Source: Endozoicomonas sp. GU-1
GTDB lineage: Bacteria > Pseudomonadota > Gammaproteobacteria > Pseudomonadales > Endozoicomonadaceae
NCBI RefSeq assembly: GCF_027366395.1
Contig: NZ_CP114771.1
Span: forward strand, 3,782,001 to 3,846,000
Length of the DNA stretch: 64,000 nucleotides
Direction: 5' to 3'
In this document: piece after piece, positions 37,632 to 46,839 of the stretch
Position numbering within the stretch: the first letter of the stretch is position 1
How the letters are laid out: the number at the start of each line of letters is the position of its first letter
Notes under the pieces: generated by a model
Told to the model about the DNA's origin: nothing
The model's input: only the letters and a program-made list of their open reading frames with translations
Databases searched by the model: none
Made by a program: the position numbers and the translations under genes

Positions 37632-38648
37632 ATGACGGATGCCTCGGTTGTCAGTCAGTCGGTCAATGAGAGCAAGTCATCACCGTTGTCTTTTCTTGCC
37701 GGGCTGGGCATTACGGTGAATCCCGGTAAAGTGTTCAGCACGGTACTGATGCCTATTATTGGCATCGTTGTCTTTCTGCTGATCTGGTCTGGCGCTGCAC
37801 GCAATATTGATACTTCGCTGGGCAAATTTCCCGGGCCAGCAGCAGTGTGGGAGCAGTTTGGCTCTCTCTACCAGGAGCATGTCACCGAACGGGAAAAGGC
37901 AGAAGCCTTCTATCAGCGGCAGGAAAAACGCAATGCTGCCCGTGTCGCCAAAGACCCTGACTATGTGCCAAAAATCCGGGCCTATACCGGCAAGGAAACC
38001 TTTCTTGATCAGATCGTTACCAGCCTGGTCACCGTAATGAGCGGTTTTCTGCTGGCAGCCCTGGTTGCCATACCCCTGGGTATCGCCATCGGTCTTAATA
38101 AAACCCTGAATGCGGCAGTGAACCCGATCATTCAGATATTCAAACCGGTTTCACCCCTGGCTTGGCTGCCGCTGGTGACCATGGTTGTCAGTGCGCTCTA
38201 CATCAGCCCTGATCCTCTGGTAGCCAAGTCTTTTTTAAATTCGATGATCACCGTGATGCTCTGCTGTCTATGGCCCATGGTGATTAACACGTCGGTGGGT
38301 GTCTCTTCCCTGGACCGTGACTTGATAAACGTCAGTCGTGTATTGCGACTGCCTGCCCTGAAACACGTTCAGAAAATTGTACTGCCCGCATCGGTACCGA
38401 TGATTTTTACCGGCATGCGACTCTCCCTCGGAGTAGCCTGGATGGTGCTGATTGCGGCAGAAATGCTGGCTCAAAATCCCGGACTGGGCAAATTTGTCTG
38501 GGATGAGTTTCAAAATGGCAGCTCAAATTCGCTGGCACGCATTATGGTTGCCGTGATCGTCATTGGTGTGATTGGCTTTGGCCTTGATCGTGCCATGCTG
38601 GCCATCCAGCGTTTTGCCTCCTGGGATAAAAGCAAAGCCACTCATTAA
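37632..38648 (+). CDS. ABC transporter permease, NrtB/CmpB family
   Basis: 338 residues from ATG 37632, which has GAAGGAGAG upstream; a GTG at 37578 overlapping the previous gene is less likely. One N-terminal helix (about 42-62), a polar insert (about 80-130), then five helices with the EAA-type loop (SSLDRDLINVSRVLRLPALKHVQKIVLPASVPMIFTGMRL). It forms the inner-membrane channel of the transporter. Eighteen bases separate it from the ATPase gene. Confidence 0.9.
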   Translation: MTDASVVSQSVNESKSSPLSFLAGLGITVNPGKVFSTVLMPIIGIVVFLLIWSGAARNIDTSLGKFPGPAAVWEQFGSLYQEHVTEREKAEAFYQRQEKRNAARVAKDPDYVPKIRAYTGKETFLDQIVTSLVTVMSGFLLAALVAIPLGIAIGLNKTLNAAVNPIIQIFKPVSPLAWLPLVTMVVSALYISPDPLVAKSFLNSMITVMLCCLWPMVINTSVGVSSLDRDLINVSRVLRLPALKHVQKIVLPASVPMIFTGMRLSLGVAWMVLIAAEMLAQNPGLGKFVWDEFQNGSSNSLARIMVAVIVIGVIGFGLDRAMLAIQRFASWDKSKATH

Positions 38649-38665
38649 TAAAGGGAACCCTGCTC

Positions 38666-39514
38666 ATGAGCACACTGCTGGATATCAGTCATATCGATAT
38701 GGTGTTTGATACACCGAAAGGCCCTTTTACCGCACTCAAAGGGGTTGACCTGAAAATCGCCAAAGGGGAGTTTGTCTCGCTGATTGGCCATTCAGGCTGC
38801 GGTAAATCAACGGTATTGAATATTGTCGCAGGACTTCTGCAGGCCAGCAGTGGTGGTGTGATTTTAAATGGCCGGGAGGTGTCCGAGCCCGGCCCGGACC
38901 GGGCGGTGGTTTTTCAGAACCACTCACTCCTGCCCTGGCTGACCGCTTACCAAAATGTTGAACTGGCGGTGAAACAGGTGTTTGGCCGTACCAAAGGCAA
39001 GGCAGAGATCAAGGAATGGATTGAGCATAACCTTCAGCTGGTGCATATGGATCATGCCATGCATAAACGCCCGGATGAAATCAGTGGCGGCATGAAACAG
39101 CGGGTGGGTATTGCCAGGGCACTGGCCATGCAGCCGGACATCCTGTTGATGGACGAACCCTTTGGTGCCCTGGATGCCCTGACCCGCGCCCATATGCAGG
39201 ACTCTCTGATGGAAATCCAGCAGGAGCTGAATAACACCGTCATCATGATCACCCATGACGTAGACGAAGCGGTTCTGTTATCCGACCGTATTGTGATGAT
39301 GAGCAATGGCCCCGCTGCAACGGTGGGCGAGATTCTCGAGATCAACCTGGAAAGACCCCGGGGCCGGTTGGAGCTGGCACAGGATCCGGAATATACACGA
39401 CTGCGTTCCGAAGTATTGAAATTCCTGTATGAGAAGCAAAGAAAGGTTGAACCCATGGTTAAACCCAGGGTCAGGAAAAAAGTGCAGAAAAGCAGGCAGC
39501 ATGAAGCTGCTTAG
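38666..39514 (+). CDS. ABC transporter ATP-binding protein, NrtD/CmpD family
   Basis: 282 residues. Walker A GHSGCGKST (about 42-50), Q-loop FQNHSLLPW, signature ISGGMKQR, Walker B ILLMDEPFGALDALTR and the H-loop ITHDVDEAV. The C-terminal tail (about 245-282) is Lys/Arg-rich. It powers uptake with the two preceding gene products. There is only one ATPase gene, as in proteobacterial NrtABC; cyanobacterial systems have two. Confidence 0.92.
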   Translation: MSTLLDISHIDMVFDTPKGPFTALKGVDLKIAKGEFVSLIGHSGCGKSTVLNIVAGLLQASSGGVILNGREVSEPGPDRAVVFQNHSLLPWLTAYQNVELAVKQVFGRTKGKAEIKEWIEHNLQLVHMDHAMHKRPDEISGGMKQRVGIARALAMQPDILLMDEPFGALDALTRAHMQDSLMEIQQELNNTVIMITHDVDEAVLLSDRIVMMSNGPAATVGEILEINLERPRGRLELAQDPEYTRLRSEVLKFLYEKQRKVEPMVKPRVRKKVQKSRQHEAA

Positions 39515-39719
39515 GAATCGTCTTGAATCATTTCCACATTTTGGAGTCACCAAACTTCGTTCGTCCTGAAGCAGATTGAATGATTCAGAACCCTTCAATA
39601 AATACTTTATTATCACTACAGGGCTTATGAAAGTTGCAGAACACACTTGACGACATTCGTCATTTAAAAAGAGAATGTAGTGGCAAATAAATAATAACGA
39701 AATAACCATTAGGATTAAA

Positions 39720-42566
39720 TTGTTAACAATAAAAAGGAATCTTGCTGCGCTGGCAACGGCAGTGGCGTCGGCCCTGGTATTAACCGGTTGTGGTGGGGGC
39801 GGCAGCTCTTCAGGCACAGGATCCAGTGCCAGTACATTCAGTATTACCGCGATGGACGGGTATTTGAAAAATGCCGATGTGTGGGTAGATGCTAATAACG
39901 ACCTTAATGATGGTTGTGAACTGGATTTGGGGCTGGAAACCGGTGATGGCGGTCTCGTGAATATCCCCATCGAGTATCAGGACAGTACCATTTGTATTAA
40001 AACCATAGTCGGTAAAACGATTGATGAAGACCAGGGCCCTGTTGAACGTCCTCTCGAATTAAAAGCACCCGCCGGTGAGACCGTTGTCAGCCCGTTGACC
40101 AATCTGGTAGTAGAGCAACTGGAAGAGGATGATTCTTTAACAGTAGATGAAGCTAAAAATAAAGTAATTGAAGAGCTTGTTGGTTTGACTGGTGTCACCG
40201 CTGAGGATGTATTTGGGGATTTTGTTGCAGCAAAAAAGAGCGGCGATGATAAAGGGAAGGCAATCAATATTATTGCTGAGATCCTGTATGAGGAAGATGC
40301 CAAAGATTCCGACCTGACACTAACAGAGAAGCTGGCGATTGTTAAAGAGGTGTCGGAAGATGCGCAGAACGCCATCGACTCTACCGATATTGACGATTTC
40401 AAACCGGTTATTTTAGTTGCTAATGATGGTAGGGTGACTTCAACGCCAAACAGTCTTCCAACCGTAACCGGGAATGCGAGCAGCGGAGCTCAGGAAATTG
40501 ATTTTGGTGAGTCATTCTCATTATCGGTGGCAGACTGGTTCCAAGATAAAGAAGACAACGACTCGGATTTGAAATACGAATTGAAGATTGTTCCGGAGTC
40601 AGGTTCTAACCTTGAAATTGACGAAAACTCTGGCTCTATTACTGGAAAAAAGCCTGCCGCAGGCACTTACACAATCTATGTATATGCCAAGGATACCGAA
40701 GGCGTTCGCTCCTATCCTGCTGTTTTTGACCTGAACGTTATCGCACCCAATACGCCGCCCATGGTAGATGATGATGAAAAAAATTCTATCCAGGCTGTGA
40801 TCAACGACCTTGGGCTGCAACAAGGTATCGAGGCTAATCAAACTGTCTCTATTGTCGGGCTTTTTACCGATGATGACGGCGATGAATTGACCATTACTGT
40901 CAATGAGAATATTGCCGGACTGCAAATTGACTACGACAATAACCAGCTGGTCTTCAGCGGCACCCCTACAGTCAACACTGTAAATAACCCATTGTCATTT
41001 TTGGTCAGTGCTGGTGATGGCGTACATGTTGATACTATTGCAGCCGAGTTCAATTTGACCATTCTAGAAGGTATAGGCTCACACCCGCTTGAAGACACAG
41101 TCTGGTACCAGATTGAGCGAGGTTCCGATGATGGTGATGGTGATAATACAAACGACTACACTCGTGTATGGTGTGACACGTTGCAGTTTGCCGGTGGCAT
41201 GGCCTACCTGAATACTCGCACCGCTGCCAATCGCACGACGTGTACGGATACGCCACCCATAGCCGGGAGTTACAGAGTTGAGTCTGGCAAGATAAAGATA
41301 ACCTGGTCTGATAATTCAACAGCTGAGCTTTCATTGCTCGATGACAGTTTTGCATCCACTGATTCCTCCGATAACGGTACGTTGGTACAGTACTTTGAAA
41401 CAGGTGAAGGAACCGAAGCACTGACCTGGTTTAAAAACAAGGCCAACGCAGAAGCCAGAATCCAGCTGACCAGCGCCATGCCGGAAGAAAATGGTGATTT
41501 CCAGTACTACCGGAAAAATGGTAACAGCTATGAATTAGGTGAGGTTTCCGTGTCTTTGGGCTTGCCTGGGTCTGATAATGGAGATCTTGATATCGATCTG
41601 TATTTTGATGGCCTGCCTACCAGCGGCACTTGTGAAACCCGGGTCAAAAACCTGTTTAGCAGATTTGAGATTGCTCAAAGTGACCTGACTGATCCGTTGA
41701 GTGTTGCCACCCAATTCTGGGATGGCGAGGATGCAGACAGCTGTTACGTCGATTTTGATATTTTCGGCTCAACCCAGGAAGACCAGATTCTTGGCGTGAT
41801 AGCCTATGCCCATGATGCCCTCGAAGCGGAGATGAGCAGTCTGTACTTCAACATCCAGCAGAACTATCTGCCTGAAGTAACGGAGAGTGGCCTGAACAGC
41901 TTTTTGCTCGGCAGCTCTGACACTGACTACCGCTTTATAGCGAGTCTGAACGAAGTGGAGTTTGGTGACGAAGGTGTTCTTGAGGCTTCTCTCTTTGGGA
42001 GCCAGGCCTGCCAGAAGGCTGATAACGGATCTAATGTTTGCTTTCCATTCTCTGTGGATGGTGACCGGCTGACGACTACTGATGATGAAGGAGAAGAAAC
42101 CGATCAGTTCCTTTATGTCTCTCAAGAGAATGCCTTTGCCGTTCCCATTGATTCCGGTGATCTGATTGCCTGGTCAAAAGCGCCCTTCACCAATGCGGGC
42201 TGGACTGCGGCGCAGCTGACCGGTAAAACCTGGTATTACGTTGACGATGACAGTACCACCGATGACGCTGATCCAATGATCGTTGAATTTGCTTTTGGTA
42301 ATACAACGGTGGTGATGGACGGTGATACTGACAATGCCATGGACTGGAGCATTAGCGGCGGGGTGCTGACCATTGACTTCCCGGTTGATGACTCTGATCT
42401 GATCTTAGACCGTCTGGCTGCAACCGGTGACGTGGTCATTGCCACCAATACCGCCGTCAGCAACAAACCCGTGATTATGACCGAGGATGAAAACCTGGCC
42501 ACCGGCATTTATCTGCAATGGCAGGAGCGCATCCGCGTGAAACCACAACAACAACCACAACAATAA
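39720..42566 (+). CDS. large secreted lipoprotein with Ig/cadherin-like domains
   Basis: 948 residues. The N-terminal signal has lipobox VLTGC followed by a GGGGSSSGTGSS linker. The mature protein is acidic, with a domain at about 38-230 (DGYLKNADVWVDANNDLNDGCELD, common in marine surface lipoproteins), then two Ig/cadherin-like domains (about 240-450, starting NSLPTVTG and NTPPMVDDD) and C-terminal modules I do not recognise. The TTG start at 39720 is supported by AGGA upstream and the signal peptide. Likely outer-membrane surface protein. Confidence 0.8.
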   Translation: MLTIKRNLAALATAVASALVLTGCGGGGSSSGTGSSASTFSITAMDGYLKNADVWVDANNDLNDGCELDLGLETGDGGLVNIPIEYQDSTICIKTIVGKTIDEDQGPVERPLELKAPAGETVVSPLTNLVVEQLEEDDSLTVDEAKNKVIEELVGLTGVTAEDVFGDFVAAKKSGDDKGKAINIIAEILYEEDAKDSDLTLTEKLAIVKEVSEDAQNAIDSTDIDDFKPVILVANDGRVTSTPNSLPTVTGNASSGAQEIDFGESFSLSVADWFQDKEDNDSDLKYELKIVPESGSNLEIDENSGSITGKKPAAGTYTIYVYAKDTEGVRSYPAVFDLNVIAPNTPPMVDDDEKNSIQAVINDLGLQQGIEANQTVSIVGLFTDDDGDELTITVNENIAGLQIDYDNNQLVFSGTPTVNTVNNPLSFLVSAGDGVHVDTIAAEFNLTILEGIGSHPLEDTVWYQIERGSDDGDGDNTNDYTRVWCDTLQFAGGMAYLNTRTAANRTTCTDTPPIAGSYRVESGKIKITWSDNSTAELSLLDDSFASTDSSDNGTLVQYFETGEGTEALTWFKNKANAEARIQLTSAMPEENGDFQYYRKNGNSYELGEVSVSLGLPGSDNGDLDIDLYFDGLPTSGTCETRVKNLFSRFEIAQSDLTDPLSVATQFWDGEDADSCYVDFDIFGSTQEDQILGVIAYAHDALEAEMSSLYFNIQQNYLPEVTESGLNSFLLGSSDTDYRFIASLNEVEFGDEGVLEASLFGSQACQKADNGSNVCFPFSVDGDRLTTTDDEGEETDQFLYVSQENAFAVPIDSGDLIAWSKAPFTNAGWTAAQLTGKTWYYVDDDSTTDDADPMIVEFAFGNTTVVMDGDTDNAMDWSISGGVLTIDFPVDDSDLILDRLAATGDVVIATNTAVSNKPVIMTEDENLATGIYLQWQERIRVKPQQQPQQ

Positions 42567-42586
42567 GCAGGTAGTTTTCCATCCCT

Positions 42587-42624
42587 GACCCGGTTCCTGC
42601 GTAAGCGTGGTAACCGGGTCTTTT
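42587..42624 (+). terminator. terminator of the large lipoprotein gene
   Basis: GACCCGGTT (42587-42595) pairs perfectly with AACCGGGTC (42612-42620), followed by TTTT, 20 bases after the stop. Confidence 0.85.
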
Positions 42625-42670
42625 GCATCTGACTTGAAAAAATAAAACAAGACACAGATTTATATCCTGA

Positions 42671-43306
42671 TCACTCACCCTCCGGCCTGACACCCAATTG
42701 CACAAGGTATCCATGAAGATCATCAATCACGTTTTGTAACTCTTGCTTCACCTCTTCAGGCGTTTTGGCCGATGGTTCTGTTGGCTGGTGTGTGATCGCT
42801 GATGTTGTGGGGTTTTGGTCAATGGTCTTGAGCTCTTGCTCCCATGGCGCACAAGCGTGATCACTATAATGACGAAGGTCTTTCATGCTCTGGCTTTCGG
42901 CACTGACTTTTGCCGGTTGACAGTGTTGATTTGATAAGTGAGGGGAACTATACGGCCTGGGTTGACATGTCTGGATCTGTTGTTCTGCTATTTTTCCTTC
43001 AAAAAATAATCTTTTGTCTTTGACTTTTTCCGCTGAATCTTCAGCTGCAGGAGTTGTTGTCGATGGTTTCTGACGGACTGATACTTGCGGATCTGTATGC
43101 CGGGATGCTCGCCAAGACGCTAAAGATTTTAATTGATAATGGCCTCCCCTGGTCTGACCATCCGGGAGCATTTTTTCCGGCTCTTCTCTTCTCAAACTCT
43201 TGTTTAGTGCTGTTACTTCCGATTGCTTGCCTGTCAAGGGTTGGCGATCAGGAAAAGCGGTTGAGTGGTCAACAGGGAAGGGTGTTGGCGACGATCGGTC
43301 CATCAT
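42671..43306 (-). CDS. hypothetical, largely disordered protein
   Basis: 211 residues rich in Gln, Ser, Pro, Thr and His, without signal peptide or membrane span. Only the last 35 residues (PEEVKQELQNVIDDLHGYLVQLGV) look like a structured helix. AAGG lies about seven bases before ATG 43306. Composition resembles uncharacterised effectors of intracellular bacteria, but nothing specific supports this. A shorter plus-strand frame overlaps it and looks like a shadow. Confidence 0.45.
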   Translation of the reverse strand: MMDRSSPTPFPVDHSTAFPDRQPLTGKQSEVTALNKSLRREEPEKMLPDGQTRGGHYQLKSLASWRASRHTDPQVSVRQKPSTTTPAAEDSAEKVKDKRLFFEGKIAEQQIQTCQPRPYSSPHLSNQHCQPAKVSAESQSMKDLRHYSDHACAPWEQELKTIDQNPTTSAITHQPTEPSAKTPEEVKQELQNVIDDLHGYLVQLGVRPEGE

Positions 43307-43408
43307 GGAACTACCTTGTCAGGCAAATTTAAAGAAGTTACCCATGAAAGAGACATCAATCTGATCGTGGTGTTCATGCCGACGTGAGAATATTTTTGCT
43401 AAATTACC

Positions 43409-43441
43409 GATGGCTATTAACGACTCTCGTTAATAGCCATC
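43409..43441. repeat. 15-bp perfect stem-loop downstream of pyrF
   Basis: GATGGCTATTAACGA and TCGTTAATAGCCATC flank a three-base loop. It lies nine bases beyond the pyrF stop (minus strand). No T-run on either side, so it may act as an mRNA end-protecting hairpin or an imperfect terminator. Confidence 0.65.
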
Positions 43442-43449
43442 AGCATGGG

Positions 43450-44277
43450 TTATCTATAGAGGTTTACCTGATCCCGTAATGCCACCGCTGCGTTTCTTGC
43501 GGCTTCAGCAAAGTCATCGCCACCACTGGCATAAATAATGCCACGGGATGAGTTCACAATAATTCCCTGGCCTTTGCTGTTCAGGCCATTTTTAACGGTT
43601 GCTTCCACATCGCCACCCTGAGCACCAAGGCCCGGCACCAGGAACGTCATATCTCCGGTAATGTCCCGAATACGCTTTAGCTCCGTTGGGTTTGTGGCAC
43701 CAACAACCAGCAGGATATTGTTATGCTTATTCCACTGCTCCTGACACATCCGGGCAATCACTTCATACAGCATGGCCGACTCACCATTGGCCTGACGGAC
43801 CGACAGGTTCTGAATAGCTGCGGCACCGGGGTTTGAGGTGCGGCACAGAACCACCGTTCCCTTATCGGCATAGCCTGAGAATGGCTCTATGGTGTCAATC
43901 CCCATATAGGGGTTTACGGTCACCGCATCGGCCTGATAACGCTCAAAGGCTTCAATGGCGTACTGGCTGGCAGTGCTGCCAATATCACCACGCTTGGAGT
44001 CGAGAATGACCGGGATAGCCGGATATTGAGTACGAATGTAATCAATGGTCATGGCCAGCTGATCTTCAGCACCATGGGCATGATAATAGGCCGCCTGGGG
44101 CTTATAACAGCAGACCAGGTCGGCAGTTGCATCAATGATGGCTTTATTGAATGCAAAGATGGGCTTGTCCATCGCCTGAATAGCGGCAGGAAAGCGCTCG
44201 GGTGAAGGGTCAAGGCCAACGCACAGCAGTGTGTTGTTGTTCTCCATGGCAGCCTGAACCCGATCAAGAAACCCCAT
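43450..44277 (-). CDS. pyrF: orotidine 5'-phosphate decarboxylase, type 2
   Basis: 275 residues, the longer class of OMP decarboxylase. The substrate-binding LLCVGLDPSPERFP (about 18-31), FAFNKAIID, the catalytic DSKRGDIGSTASQYA (Lys and Asp) and the C-terminal NSSRGIIYA phosphate loop are all present. Catalyses the last step of UMP synthesis in the cytosol. Monocistronic. Confidence 0.96.
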   Translation of the reverse strand: MGFLDRVQAAMENNNTLLCVGLDPSPERFPAAIQAMDKPIFAFNKAIIDATADLVCCYKPQAAYYHAHGAEDQLAMTIDYIRTQYPAIPVILDSKRGDIGSTASQYAIEAFERYQADAVTVNPYMGIDTIEPFSGYADKGTVVLCRTSNPGAAAIQNLSVRQANGESAMLYEVIARMCQEQWNKHNNILLVVGATNPTELKRIRDITGDMTFLVPGLGAQGGDVEATVKNGLNSKGQGIIVNSSRGIIYASGGDDFAEAARNAAVALRDQVNLYR

Positions 44278-44367
44278 TGTTAACCTCAGCGTTAGGTAAA
44301 AAGTGCTGAGCGGGGAGTCTAGCAGTATCCGTTACCTTTATACATGCTTTGCTGAGGGTTAAAGCCA

Positions 44368-45003
44368 TTACCCTATTTTCACATGCTTTGGATGTTCCCT
44401 GACCCGTTTAAGCCAGGCCATGATAAAAGGAAAATCGGTCAGACCATACCCGCCCTCCGGTGCAATATGGGTGTAGCCATACAGGCTGATATCAGCGATG
44501 GTCATCTGGTCACCAACCAGCCAGTCATGATGCTCCAGGTGCGTCTCCATTACCTGTAGTGCCTTGTAGCCACTGGCTTTCTTGGCCTGCAGAGCAGCCT
44601 CATGCTTTTTCGGTCTGCCAAGGAATTTCACGATAAACCTGGCCGTTGCAATATAAGGCTCGTGACTGTATTGCTCAAAAAACTGCCACTGGAGAACTTT
44701 TGCCCTGAGGAAAGGGTCTGAAGGGAGATAGTCAGTGCCGTCAGCCAGATAGTTCAGAATGGCATTGGACTCCCACAGGTAATTCCCGTCGGGTAATGCC
44801 ATGACCGGAATCTTGCCATTGGGGTTCATGGCCAGAAACTCATCGGTATGCGTTCCGCCACCCAGAATATTGGTGTGTTCCCACTCACAGTCAATATCCA
44901 GGTGGCTCATCAGCAGCTTGATCTTGTAGCAGTTGCCGGACTGGGCATCTCCGTAAACTTTGTACACAGGCTTCCTCCTGTTTGCCAAAATTTTGTCCGA
45001 CAT
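44368..45003 (-). CDS. glutathione S-transferase family protein
   Basis: 211 residues: an N-terminal thioredoxin-like domain (YKVYGDAQSGNCYKIKLLMSHL, with NPNGKIPVM and the ESNAILNYLA glutathione-binding segment, about 15-95) and a helical C-terminal domain (GDQMTIADISLYGYTH N-capping motif). Cytosolic detoxification or thiol chemistry; substrate unknown. The first residues SDKILANRRKP extend slightly beyond homology. Confidence 0.92.
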   Translation of the reverse strand: MSDKILANRRKPVYKVYGDAQSGNCYKIKLLMSHLDIDCEWEHTNILGGGTHTDEFLAMNPNGKIPVMALPDGNYLWESNAILNYLADGTDYLPSDPFLRAKVLQWQFFEQYSHEPYIATARFIVKFLGRPKKHEAALQAKKASGYKALQVMETHLEHHDWLVGDQMTIADISLYGYTHIAPEGGYGLTDFPFIMAWLKRVREHPKHVKIG

Positions 45004-45064
45004 TGGTACTCTTTATTCGAAGACGGTGCAAGTCTATTTTGTGGAAGAAGAATGGGGCGATAAG

Positions 45065-45273
45065 CCAATGGCACTGACTTAAGCTTAAAAGCCCCGCAAA
45101 CATGGGGATTGATACGGGTTTAGAGATTTGAATTGGAACCACAAAGCACACAAAGAGCACTAAGAAGAGCTTTTCTTTTCCTTTGTGCTCTTTGTGTGCT
45201 TTGTGGTTCCAATCGCCGGGTGCCTTAAAGCCCACGTATGACAAGGCTTTCACCCTTAAGTCAGTGCCATTGG
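45065..45273. mobile_element. 209-bp MITE-like element with 8-bp target duplication
   Basis: Perfect 19-bp terminal inverted repeats CCAATGGCACTGACTTAAG (45065-45083) and its inverse (45255-45273), flanked by the direct repeat GCGATAAG on both sides (45057-45064, 45274-45281), the mark of transposition. Nested inside is a perfect 29-bp hairpin (45132-45160 with 45185-45213; 24-base loop) built on an ACCACAAAGCACACAAAGAG repeat. Non-coding. It fills most of the gap between gst and the next gene. Confidence 0.88.
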
Positions 45274-45363
45274 GCGATAAGCTGCCCTTTTGCTACGTAG
45301 ACCAGTAAACGACATTGTTCATTTTCTATCTATAGTGAGCATTCAAATGCCACTCTCGATAGA

Positions 45364-45669
45364 ATGCAGGCTTTCTATAAAATTCCAGGGTGTATGGTAA
45401 TGATCGATAGTGACGATTTGATGAGTGGTGAAGCCATCATCGAAATAGTTGAAAACCAGCTGGCAGAAAATAACCCACCAAGGGTAAAAGAGACCCTGAT
45501 GAGGCTGATGCTGGAAGGCGTTGAGCGGGAAGAAGCCATTCAGTACATCGCCTGCGCCTTGTGTGTTGAGCTGCTGGATGTGGTTAATCATCAGACGGCG
45601 TTCAATGAACAGCGGTATAACACGAACCTGGATGCTCTGCCGGAAATGCCATGGGCTGAGGATCTTTAA
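45364..45669 (+). CDS. conserved hypothetical protein
   Basis: 101 residues, acidic and helical: EAIIEIVENQLAENNPPRVKETLMRLMLEGVEREEAIQYIACALCVELLDVV. The pattern resembles small uncharacterised proteins I recall from Pseudomonas-like bacteria (an xxIVExQL start, then a GxxxxEAxxxIA helix). A start at ATG 45397 or 45403 would remove a non-conserved-looking lead. Cytosolic; function unknown. Confidence 0.7.
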   Translation: MQAFYKIPGCMVMIDSDDLMSGEAIIEIVENQLAENNPPRVKETLMRLMLEGVEREEAIQYIACALCVELLDVVNHQTAFNEQRYNTNLDALPEMPWAEDL

Positions 45670-46071
45670 GTAGTAGGGCAGTCTACTCTCGGTCAGCCTC
45701 CCGCAGAGTTCTAACGCCGCACGACTGCATGGGTGCAGGAGCGAGCGCAGGAGCAGTTGCCGGGAGTGACTGATCATGTGGTCATAAAATATGTTTTATT
45801 TGGTTAACTATTTAAGTGGGCCGCTAACCTGACAACGGATTTAATGAAAGGAAAAGGTATCAGGATATAAATTGAACTATCAGTAAATTTGCTTGTCCAA
45901 AAGTCAGAAAACTTAATTTTTCAAATTAATTTTCTTGCCAGACTGATTGAAAAGTATGAATCCTACAATCTCATGTGAACAGGCATGAATGCATGAAAAT
46001 TAACCTGCACGACAGTTTTATACAGTCTACACTGCTGGTTTACAGTTGCTGTTAAACATGAGTCATGTTGT
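45670..46071. other. intergenic region with imperfect inverted repeat
   Basis: The first 110 bases (45680-45775) are GC-rich and partly self-complementary (TCAGCCTCCCG against CGGGAGTGACTGA), perhaps a decayed repeat element. The remaining 290 bases are AT-rich and should include the promoter of the deaminase-like gene. No gene seen. Confidence 0.35.
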
Positions 46072-46533
46072 ATGAATGAGTATTCATCTTTGCTGTTACA
46101 CAGCATAGAACTGGCAAGGCAAAGTGCTGATCATGGCCAGCTGCCATTTTCAGCACTGCTTGCTCAGGAAGGTCGTGTAGTCATAGAAGCGGGAAACACG
46201 TCCATTGCCGATAATGATGTGACCCGGCATTCAGTGATGAATCTGATTTCCAGGGCTCACCAGATACTCTCTCAGCATGAGCTGGAACAGTGCACTCTGT
46301 TCACAAATTCTGAGCCCTGCGCCATGTGTTCTGGCGCTATTTACTGGGCAGGTATCTCTAAAGTCGTCTTTGGTTGCAGTGGCAAAACACTCCAGCAACT
46401 ATCAGGACAGTCTATTGATATAGATTGCCATGAGATTTTTAAATGCTGTCACCCGACTATCGATGTTGTTGGCCCGATTGAAGAAGAGCGAGCCTCCGAA
46501 CTGATCATGGAGTTCTGGCCGCACCCGTCATAA
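46072..46533 (+). CDS. nucleoside deaminase-like protein lacking the catalytic Glu
   Basis: 153 residues of the cytidine/deoxycytidylate deaminase fold (TadA/guanine-deaminase branch). The zinc motif EPCAMCSGAIYW is intact. The first motif, normally (H/C)AE, reads DVTRHSVMNLI: the zinc His is there but the proton-shuttling Glu is Val (GTG where GAG would be expected) and Ala is Ser. Unless a sequence error, the enzyme should be inactive as a deaminase. It follows an AT-rich region and is not in an evident operon. Confidence 0.8.
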   Translation: MNEYSSLLLHSIELARQSADHGQLPFSALLAQEGRVVIEAGNTSIADNDVTRHSVMNLISRAHQILSQHELEQCTLFTNSEPCAMCSGAIYWAGISKVVFGCSGKTLQQLSGQSIDIDCHEIFKCCHPTIDVVGPIEEERASELIMEFWPHPS

Positions 46534-46839
46534 AAGTATTACTGCCTGTCTTTTGCTTATCATCCATAAGTTTTAATTATTCCTTCCGCCACAGAAAAAC
46601 TCTGCTGATCTCAATCGGCTAACTTTTCCGGGTTAAGTGAGTTCGAGTGGTAATAATACTTATAAAATGGTAAAAATGTGCACGAATTCACATTTTTTAC
46701 GGATTGGCTAAGGTTGCTTGGATCCACTGATAATGCCAAAACCGGATTTTTTAGTACAACGGATAATTTGCCGTGCCCAGAGCCGTAGATTACCCGACAT
46801 CCAGCAGTAGCCACGTTTCAACTAACGACAAGAATTAAA
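46534..46839. other. upstream region of the type I secretion operon
   Basis: 306 non-coding bases that should carry the promoter of the four-gene adhesin operon. No clear promoter, repeat or small RNA signature can be pointed out. Confidence 0.4.

Noticed and set aside
43054-43332. 92-codon plus-strand frame with a hydrophobic segment
   Set aside because: Lies antisense to the longer 211-codon frame, which has a better start site; neither is strong, but this one has less support.
44891-45253. 120-codon minus-strand frame containing NHKAHKEHKGKEK
   Set aside because: It is a translation of the mobile element and its internal hairpin plus part of gst; such frames arise from the ACCACAAAG repeat wherever it occurs.
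45678-45780. A third mobile element in the GC-rich stretch after the 101-aa gene
   Set aside because: Inverted complementarity is imperfect and no target duplication is visible.
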